A stretch of 64,000 nt of DNA from Acanthaster planci (taxonomy: Eukaryota > Echinodermata > Asteroidea > Valvatida > Acanthasteridae): the NCBI RefSeq assembly GCF_001949145.1, contig NW_019091361.1, positions 2,527,825-2,591,824 on the forward strand, given 5' to 3'. This document shows, one piece after another, positions 56,600 through 64,000 of the stretch. How positions within the stretch are numbered: the first letter of the stretch is position 1; the number at the start of each line of letters is the position of its first letter. A program made the position numbers and the translations under genes. The notes under the pieces were generated by a model. The model saw only the letters and a list, made by a program, of their open reading frames with translations, ran no database searches and had not been told where the DNA came from.

Positions 56600-59500
56600 G
56601 TACGTATAGAATCTCAGCTGTCAGAGTTTGGTTACAGGATTCTTGAGTTTTGGAGGATTTTTCTATGGCTAGCAAGTCACAATGTACGGTTTGGTGTTGG
56701 TTTACGCTTTTGCTTTGAAATCCTGTGCTGCACGTACCTCAACGTTTGGATAAAACCGCTACTGTTGCCACTTTGTGCTATTTATACAATTGGGTTCGAT
56801 TCAGTTTCATGTACATTGTGTCGTTTCTGCTCAACTTGAACTCGGCATGTTAAAGTGGAAAGATCAAGGGCGAATCTAGAGCTGGATTTTCAGGGGCCCC
56901 CAAAACTGAATTTTTCATGTAAACTGTTATGGTCTGTCTGAGGCGTGAGGCACGATACCAGACTAAGTGGCGCTTTCCCCACCTCACCCCTATTGTTTTC
57001 ACCCAAACAATAACAGATCTACATCTTTACCTGCCCTGCTGGCCCCAAGCCCGAGACAGCATCAGCACTGCCAAAAGCCTCGGATGCATCAGATCCCCTC
57101 GCCCATTGCCGCCTTTAAGTGAAGTTAAAATGTTTTTACATCTCTTTTATATGCCGGTATGTATAATCAGAATCATTCAAAGGTGCCCTTTGTATCTGTT
57201 TGCGTGTATTCAGAACGCACCCCCACGATGCTGTGGCATCAGATCCCGTTCATCTCAGACCACGCTCCAGGTCGGCATTCGCCATTGGTGGTGTGAGATC
57301 ATTGTCCCAATCAGAAGAGGGGTAAGTCATAATGACAGGTATCCACCCTGAGCAGAAGCACCCCCTCATCGGTTGTAAAGAGACATGTTGGTCGGGAGTG
57401 CTCATTTTGTTTGTAGCGTGCGACTGCAACGCTTGCTTTTCATAGTCACTCGTGAACCAGCGACGCACAGTTACTACCAGAGAAGCGCACTCTTTGTCTG
57501 GCTTGGAGCCCATAGCCGAAAAAGCTTCAAGGAAGGAATAACATGCCGAACGTAGCCCATGAACGCATTTGTTATACAGGACAGGAGAGTGTGACGCATG
57601 TAAATGGAACCGAGGCAGTGGCGAAACAATAGTTTTCAAGGGGAACCACACCGAGGATGAACCGGTTATAGGCCTATGCACTGAGTTTGGTCATATCATA
57701 TCCGGGGAGGGGGGTTAAATGGGGCATAGTCCTAAAATGTTGAAATTGCAGAGATTTGTATGTTTCGGAATACAGTATTGTACAGCTGACTTGGGTCGTA
57801 TAGAGTCAAACGCTTGTCTTCAATCGGTTCATCCGTATTTTCAGAGTGGAAGGAGGAAGTCCGGTAAAACCGCGTCTGCACAACCGGTGGTCCTACGAGG
57901 GAATTCGACGTGTGTCGTTTTCGTCAGACAATGCGTAAGAGTGCAACATGCCACTTTGCCGTGGTTTTTGAGTAAACAATGTTCGTTACAATCCATTCTA
58001 TACGTGGCTAGCATTATTTGGGTCTTCAGTCAAAAAAAGAAGCTCTGTTAAATTTATGGAACCATGAAAACAGGGGTTTGCTTTTATACTGCTCGTCAGA
58101 CGAAGGGCACGTTTTTAAGTGATCACTACTTGTCTTCTGTACAAAAGTTTTTACTGAATATTGTAAGCTGTATCTGGATGAGTTTTTGTATGACAAGAAC
58201 TTCTATTTATTTACACAGACGTCTGAGAAATGAATAATACTTTCAGAACTTATCTGAACTGTATCTATTCGCAGTAGGTATTCCTAACAGACTGCTGCTT
58301 TGTGAATAGCGCATCAGTGGGCTGAAGGCGTATATCATGTTCGCTCAGGGTATCTTGGTCACAGTCCGTATTTCTTATCTCCCATGAGTCCAATCGTATC
58401 TCTCACAAAGCAACACAAAGTTAACAAACATTAGTAACTTTGGCCGTGTCCATGGTCTTTCAATTTCCTAATCAGCTGTTAATATTCAACCATAGGCCTA
58501 TTTGCGGTGTCATGAACACTGATCGCCTTTGTACGCATTTGACATTTCTTTTCAAATATCGATGAACACCTTTTTTCGATACTCATAAATATGAATGTGA
58601 TACAAGACAGTTGACTGTTCTCTGTGAAGTTACGGACGTGGTTCTGTCTTTTTGTTTGGATTCAATGAAAAGAAATAGGTCTGGAATATAGCATGCATCG
58701 TCCACACCTTTGCTCAAAGGTTCTTGAACTCTCCTTGAGAAGAAACAAAATCTCGGGTTATGCGTTGCAGCCGAGGGCAAGATTAAGTGAAGTATAGTTT
58801 TGAAGGCCCTCGAACTTTGCCTTCGTGTAGCCCCTCCCCCTTTTATATTTTGGAGGCCCTGTATATGTGCCTACTGTGCCTGGCCCTCGTCGGAGCAATC
58901 TGTCGACTCTGATCAGGGCAATTTGTGATGTTGTTGAAGGTTGGAGGAGACTGACATCCAAGTGGTGGGAAGCCCGACGAGCCTGAAACCCTCGATACAG
59001 ATCACAGTGGCAGGAGGCGCTGATGGTAGCGACATCCTGGAAGCTGACGAAGCGCCGTCATCGCCTCAACTGACAGATAAGAAAGACAGCCTGAGGTTAC
59101 GAACCACAAGGTACTATGCGTTCAAACTGAAGCCTCCTTGATCGCTTGGTGGCAGCAGACAAATCGGTACCCCAAAAACAATATTCATGGTGTCTTGTAT
59201 GCTAGGCCTACTCCTCTGTACAAATCATGCTGACAATTCATCCTTGGCGCGAAAACTGGTCAGGAACAGAATTTCGCACGCGACGTTCACGCTGCGAATT
59301 CACGTTGCAAATTAAAAAAAAAAGGGCACATTTTCAACTTCAGTTTGAACTGGTTTATGAGAGGTGTGACCCGGAGGCAGTGAGGTGGCCCAAAAGTGGC
59401 TGTGTGCCCTTCTCATAATCTTTCTACTTGGTCAGCAAACTCTTCTTTGTAATATGAAAGAAGTGTTTCTTATGTATAAGTACATTCAAATCGAAGGACG

Positions 59501-62500
59501 ATCACACTCATTTAACTTACAATCAAACGGTGGACAACCTTTGCTGCAGTTCTTGTTTCTCATTGATTGGGTGTTTGTAGGCCCTATTTAATAATTAAGG
59601 TAATTTTAATGATTTGGTCATTGATAACATAAACCAAATGATAACTGAAAAGACTTATTTCATTCGCCCCATGAACCTTTTCAACTCGTTCTCTGTATCA
59701 TGAATGGTGTATTTAAACCGCATACAGTCCTCGTAATAAAACAGCATTACACCCTAACTGGACACTTTCACACCAACAACAGATCAAGATCATTGCCAAA
59801 AGTCATTGTGGGAGCATTCTCCAAGCTTGAGGTAAGTATTCTCCGGTCCATGTTTCAAAATTGTAGTATTTTATGCAAGTATTTGCGTTCCTGTTTCACG
59901 TTTTAGCCCAATTCTTAAAAGTCAGCAAACCAATTATGTATCCTTATTCACCTTGAGTAGAAGCACCCCCTCACCGGTTGAAAAGAGCAGCGTTGGTCGG
60001 GAGTGTTCAATTAGATAGAAGCGATCTCGCGGTAGGCATGACGTCACTGTGGTCTTTTAACACGCGAAAAGGGGCAAATTTAACCTTCGTTATATTCAGT
60101 GATGTACAGCAGATCCCGGATGTCCGATCGCGAGAATGCGACCATGACGCGTGCATTTCCTTGTCTGAACCAGAGAAGTTCAGTTCTGGCCAAAGGAGCC
60201 TCCCGTTGCTCAGAAAATATCGCCCTCTCTTGGCTCAGCTCGAGGCCCAATGAAAACGCCAGCATAGTTAGAAATGGTACCACCACTTTCTCTGGGGCCG
60301 GCGAGGATTCTTTCGCGTATAAAGGAAAATGGACCGTTGTTTGGGGAAAAAAATCCCCCTACCCCGACATAAGACCTGGGTATGCCGGCGCAACAAATTA
60401 ATGTAACAATATATACCATATTCCTTTGAAACTGGCAAACAAAACAACGATCAAGGTAATCCCTATACCCGGCCAACTCGCAGTCCTTACTTAATTGTTT
60501 AGTGAGAACCTAACTTAGTCATAAAATCCATACTAACAACACCCCAATAGCAATATTCATTAATTTGGTCACAGTTAATATCTACGTTTATGTGATTTCG
60601 AAGAGCCTTCCAATTTAGGCCTCTCTTTATTATTCACAGGAGAAAAGCCAAGGTAATCGTAACAGACAATATCACAAATTGTTTGAAGGCATCTCACCAA
60701 ACGAAAACCTGGTAAAATGTGAGTATTGTTTTCATGCTTTGCTATTTGCATTTTGTGTCATCAATTCTGTGAGTCGATACGTCTGACACGATAACAATTA
60801 TAACAGGCTGCAAGGTCCCTGAAATTGAATAAAATAACGATTTTACGAAAGCTGAGATTATCCTTCTGTTTCCCTGGCGTTGACGGAATCATCAAAAATG
60901 AAGTATATGTACTCGCAGATTATAAAATTTGATGTTAAACCATGAATATTAAAGAAGCGGAAACTAGGACGGTTATAGTTTCAGATAGGGTGAGGGCTAG
61001 GTAGGAAGGGGAGATCTGAAAATCAGAAATAGACGGAACCAAAAGCTGTAAAGGAAAAATAGGATTTTTTATTATTTTGTGTTGTTTCAGCTTACCCTTG
61101 TGCTTTAATGCGCGACATACTGATACAAGGCAGAATGTTCATATCTGCCAACTGGATCTGCTTCTACTCCAACATCTTGATAGGTCACGAGACCAAGGTA
61201 ATATCAACTGCCAAATGAAACATAATCGTAGATTTCTTACTCAAATGGAATCATATGGTAGAAATTGAAATCAACAGGAATGAAAAAAAATTGCAGTTTA
61301 AACTATTGGCAGGTAACAATTTACGGTATTTACGGTATGACAGAAAACGGCGATTTTCGATTTTCCTTTGCTTGCTTTGTTGGTTGGTACTTCTATATTA
61401 TTCATTTTTGTGTGTTACAGAAACGGGAAACGGCCCTGGAAACCGTTAACAATATAGATGAAGTCTAAGCCAACGGTCACAAATGAAAGTTTCAAGGATC
61501 CTCCTTGAAAACTAATTTAGTCACAAAGTCTTTTTGGTTTGACAACACAGATTGCTATTCCGGTGGATACAATCCGCGCCATTTTCAAAATGAAGTACAC
61601 TTTCCTGGTTCCTAGTGCGATAAGCATCCACACACATACGAACAAGGTACAGTCTCTTAATCGTCACGGTGCCTTATGGAGGATGGTGCAGTACAAGTAA
61701 CAGTGTGCACTAGTGGTTTAGGGAAGCAAATTGATCAAACTCAAGTTGTCCATCAATTGAACTCAAGTTGGTTAAGGTTGGACTAATTATTGAAGCTGTT
61801 TGTTTATCAAAGTGGAAACTTATAAGCAGAAAATTCTGGGATTTTTATCCTCTTTATTGGGATAAACTGGGAAATTACAAAAGCGCTAAATATCTACAAG
61901 TTCTTCATAGATTATCTAAAAAGGAAACACAGAAAACAAGAAATCAAAACAACTCTGACAAAGATGTGGATAAGAAGAATTGAACTAGATTGATCGAACG
62001 ACGATTGACCACTCATGCCGTCGTGCATGTAAAGGCTTCACTATTCAATCTTTTTTCGCAGCATGTCTTCGGTTCTCTCCTGTCTCGTCGAGCTACGTAC
62101 AAGAAATTAATGCAAATTTGGGACGGCAAATCCAATGATGATGATGAGGTAAAGCTACACGAATTGACTGCTTAAAATGTCCTTGAGATAAGATATGTTC
62201 ACCACAAGCAATGAATCTACGCTGCATCCACATCATATGACTTCTTATTGCCACTCTTGGAGTGTTTTATTGATGCAAAGTCTTACATTATGAGGAAAAT
62301 AGTGGCATGTCCTCCCATAGGAATGATACCTTCAGTTTAAGCCAATTGTTATGAAGATCGCCACATAAAGGTCTGGTGTAGGATATTAATATTATTGGAC
62401 ATAGTGACTGTCATTTGCGATTTCGCCGCGATAACATGGACCCTCACTGAGGTGCTTGCCTGAACGTAAAGATAGTATAGATACCCCTGATCAAATTATA

Positions 62501-63950
62501 AGGAGGGATGGATTTACAAAGGAGTAAAATGATATGTTCATATCCATTTCCATTTGACAATGACGTTGCCAGTATAGCTTATAACTGGGAGCGGGGAGAC
62601 GGGCAGAGTGTTAAATTGCAACGGGCTGGAGATTTTTAAAGCAAAAGTTGGATACCGATAGAATTCAAATCTGCACGACTAAACAGGATGAAAGTTGTAT
62701 TAAACAAATGGCAAACAAAACTCTTGTTCCACTCCCGGATGCTTCTGTTATTGATTTGATTGAATTTTGATCTCTACACAGGAAAAATCAACTGTCAGCC
62801 ACGATGGGTCCTACTACGCCGACGGTCCCGAAACATCTGTCACCGAGAACCAACCCTCGGATGTAAATAATAATTACTCCATAGCATTGACATTCGCTCG
62901 CAATTAGAGTTATGATTTGTCTGATGCTCACATTTTTAGACTCCGTCTTAATTTTGAAAACGAAATGTTTTCGTATACGCATACATGAAGTGAAGATTAT
63001 TGTCTGATCTCATAAGTGAATCATACAGTTGCTTCTTAGTTACATTTTGATGAGACTTTTTAAAATGAAAATACACAATTTTTCGTGATAGGATAGCGAT
63101 GATAATTCACGACGATCGTATCGACTCAGATCTGGATCCCGTAAGAAGAATTCTCGACGAGAATACCGTGTCCCAGAAGACCAAGAACGAGTTGAACAGA
63201 AAACGGCCACTGGTGGTAAGAGTGCTATATACATGTATGTACTATCGTGCCACATCCAACCAAGGGCCATTAGCACTGCCATCGCGCGATCATATTGCCA
63301 CCAGGCCACCAACCAAACACCCCACACCAAAAAAGTCCCTATAGTAATGATCTCAGACAAAGACGTTATATCGAACAGGAAATCCGTATCCATCCTGGAA
63401 AGTTCATTTTCAGTACAAGATAAGAATTTCGAGTTGTGGAGTTACTCCCGTCTCGTGATTTGCAAAACAATTCCCAACTCTCTGAACAAAAAATGGGTCA
63501 AAAGGAAGTAATGTCAAATATTGCGAGAATGGCGTTGTATTGACTGATTCATTGCGCTGACAATAGTAGATTGTGTTGCTAATGAAATCAAATAGAGTAC
63601 CGAAGTGAATACGTCACGTGCACAATTAGTGTAAAAGGCATTAACGCGAGAACCAGCGCGTGAACCAACACGCGCGCGTACTCCATTCGTTTGCACTGCA
63701 CTTTCTGGTTCACAGTGACGTCACACTTCGGTATTCCATACCATCGGCAAATAATCACTGAGCTAGAATTCTGTTCTAATTTAACAGCTGTCTTCATTAA
63801 TTTAATACCTTGAAGCTCACGAAGAACGAGCTGCGTGTAATTTTGTTCCTTTTAAGGGCGGCTAAGTCCATCGACGTTTATGACAAGGGTGAAATACGTG
63901 GCAGCATCTGTCCGGGCCAAGCATCTCGTGTTGCCCCTAGCTATATTGGT
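56580..63950 (+). CDS. GRAM-domain protein, GRAMD2A/GRAMD2B-like (3' partial)
   Basis: Ten exons with matching phases: 56580-56599, 58940-59110, 59783-59831, 60640-60718, 61091-61197, 61551-61646, 62062-62148, 62782-62862, 63092-63215, 63857-63950. They give 302 codons plus two bases, without a stop. Exons 4-7 encode a complete GRAM domain (HKLF, CALMRDILIQGRMF, NWICFYSNI, SLLSRRATYKKL), closest to GRAMD2A/2B as I recall them. That family (about 350-430 residues) is ER-anchored by a C-terminal membrane helix and binds plasma-membrane lipids at contact sites. Exon 10 enters a hydrophobic stretch (HLVLPLAILV), probably the anchor. The 3' end lies outside the window. The VASt domain of GRAMD1 is not seen. 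Confidence 0.88.
56600..58939 (+). other. GRAMD intron 1
   Basis: 2.3 kb without a recognised exon. Includes the first copy of a 61-bp dispersed repeat at 57344-57404. Long open frames near 56929-57351 and 57250-57681 overlap on opposite strands and show no recognisable similarity. Confidence 0.6.
57344..57404 (+). repeat. 61-bp dispersed repeat, copy A
   Basis: CACCCTGAGCAGAAGCACCC ... TTGGTCGGGAGTGCTCA; nearly 90% identical by eye to 59949-60009 in the same orientation. Source unknown, possibly a SINE fragment. Confidence 0.75.
58940..59110 (+). CDS. GRAMD exon 2
   Basis: Encodes an acidic, Ser/Pro-rich disordered N-terminus (LEETDIQVVGSPTSLKPSIQ, then DSLRLRTT). The acceptor TTGTTGAAG is pyrimidine-poor; an alternative, GGTTGGAG ending 58946, is possible. 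The donor is CAAG|GTACTA. Composition resembles the N-terminal tail of GRAMD2B, but no motif proves it. Confidence 0.65.
59783..59831 (+). CDS. GRAMD exon 3 (49 nt)
   Basis: Completes AGA with exon 2 and encodes SRSLPKVIVGAFSKLE. The acceptor is CAACAACAG (weak tract) and the donor GAG|GTAAGT (strong). The phase fits both neighbours. Confidence 0.68.
59949..60009 (+). repeat. 61-bp dispersed repeat, copy B
   Basis: CACCTTGAGTAGAAGCACCC ... TTGGTCGGGAGTGTTCA, partner of the copy at 57344-57404. Both copies are in introns of the same gene. Confidence 0.75.
60640..60718 (+). CDS. GRAMD exon 4 (GRAM start)
   Basis: EKSQGNRNRQYHKLFEGISP then NENLVK. FHKLF-type start of the GRAM fold (GRAMD2B has HFHKLF). 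The acceptor is TTATTCACAG and the donor AAAT|GTGAGT. An internal CAAG|GTAATC is an alternative donor but would drop conserved sequence. Confidence 0.9.
61091..61197 (+). CDS. GRAMD exon 5 (GRAM core)
   Basis: YPCALMRDILIQGRMFISAN then WICFYSNILIGHETK. This is the diagnostic GRAM core (CALxRDxLxQGRxxxSxNWxCFxS). The acceptor is TTGTTTCAG and the donor AAG|GTAATA. Confidence 0.96.
61551..61646 (+). CDS. GRAMD exon 6 (GRAM)
   Basis: IAIPVDTIRAIFKMKYTFLV then PSAISIHTHTNK. Corresponds to the IxIPxxxVxxIKKxKxAxLxPNAxxI part of the GRAM domain. 32 codons, phase 0; donor AAG|GTACAG. Confidence 0.93.
62062..62148 (+). CDS. GRAMD exon 7 (GRAM end)
   Basis: HVFGSLLSRRATYKKLMQIW then DGKSNDDDE. Matches YIFVSLLSRDSTYKLL, the last helix of the GRAM domain. 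The acceptor is TTTTTTCGCAG and the donor GAG|GTAAAG. Confidence 0.94.
62782..62862 (+). CDS. GRAMD exon 8
   Basis: EKSTVSHDGSYYADGPETSV then TENQPSD: a disordered acidic linker after the GRAM domain. 27 codons, phase 0. The acceptor is TCTACACAG and the donor GAT|GTAAAT (weak). Confidence 0.75.
63092..63215 (+). CDS. GRAMD exon 9
   Basis: DSDDNSRRSYRLRSGSRKKN then SRREYRVPEDQERV: a basic, Ser/Arg-rich linker. The acceptor TTTTTCGTGATAG is followed by a second TAG at 63094-63096, use of which would meet a stop. The donor is GGTG|GTAAGA. Confidence 0.75.
63216..63856 (+). other. GRAMD intron 9
   Basis: Contains a TATACATGTATG site near 63228 and a CpG-rich patch (63600-63730) flanked by an imperfect inverted repeat with ACGTCAC cores. 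No exon is seen. Confidence 0.65.
63857..63950 (+). CDS. GRAMD exon 10 (start of C-terminal hydrophobic anchor)
   Basis: Completes a Gly codon, then RLSPSTFMTRVKYVAASVRA and KHLVLPLAILV: basic juxtamembrane residues followed by the start of a hydrophobic segment, as in the C-terminal membrane anchor of GRAMD2 proteins. The donor is TTGGT|GTAAGT. The rest of the gene lies beyond 64000. Confidence 0.8.
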
Positions 63951-64000
63951 GTAAGTATTGTTTTGGGTGAGTGTGAGTTTTATCAGTTTACGAAACATGG

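Larger units (their letters stand above)
59111..60639 (+). other. GRAMD introns 2-3
   Basis: Apart from exon 3 (59783-59831), no coding sequence. Holds the second copy of the 61-bp repeat (59949-60009), a TGACGTCA site near 60040 and AT-rich sequence. Confidence 0.65.

Noticed and set aside
57250-57681. 143-codon minus-strand open frame in GRAMD intron 1
   Set aside because: Includes the dispersed 61-bp repeat and lacks any recognisable domain.

Overview
This is animal nuclear DNA, not bacterial. Genes are split into short GT-AG exons separated by long AT-rich introns, with many transposon remnants. No close relative can be named from the sequence alone. The protein matches are recalled from human orthologs, and the abundance of CATGTAC/ACCGGT palindromes suggests a marine invertebrate deuterostome (echinoderm-like or amphioxus-like). 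That placement is an inference.

Layout. Bases 1-16860 hold no coding sequence I can establish. They are crowded with TACATGTACATGTA-type and TACCGGTA-type palindromes, a (GTTT)n microsatellite, a small inverted-repeat element at 7595-7716, and a promoter-like patch near 1290-1610 (ETS, CCAAT, CRE and GC-box motifs).

Bases 16861-51418 (+) encode an ASH1L/ASH1 histone H3K36 methyltransferase in 22 coding exons. A 5.56-kb lysine/serine-rich exon comes first. Then come a linker with the FQLP MRG15-type motif, AWS, SET, post-SET, bromodomain, PHD, BAH and a conserved C-terminal tail ending at TGA 51416-51418. The exon phases join without a break: 8742 nt from the first acceptor, 2913 residues plus stop, close to the vertebrate length (about 2960). 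Bases 51419 to about 56300 are taken as the 3'UTR and spacer.

Bases 56580-63950 (+), running off the right edge, encode a GRAM-domain membrane-contact protein of the GRAMD2A/GRAMD2B type. I assembled it from ten small exons with matching phases, starting from a 20-nt first coding exon. The last visible exon enters a hydrophobic C-terminal segment. The two genes lie head to tail on the same strand. I see no functional link between them: one acts on chromatin, the other belongs to a family acting at ER-plasma membrane contacts.

The most unusual structures are: (1) a tandem array in which the first PHD exon of ASH1L, with its 5' splice site, has been copied up to three more times downstream, each spacer longer by about one 10-bp unit; (2) a 37-bp-arm perfect palindrome with a 1-nt loop in an ASH1L intron; (3) a 1.38-kb hAT-like element with an 8-bp target duplication; (4) a 156-bp foldback element just after the giant exon; and (5) a sharp fall in CATGTAC palindrome density at the start of the ASH1L coding region. 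I found no wholly new biological system, CRISPR array, rRNA gene or confident tRNA gene.
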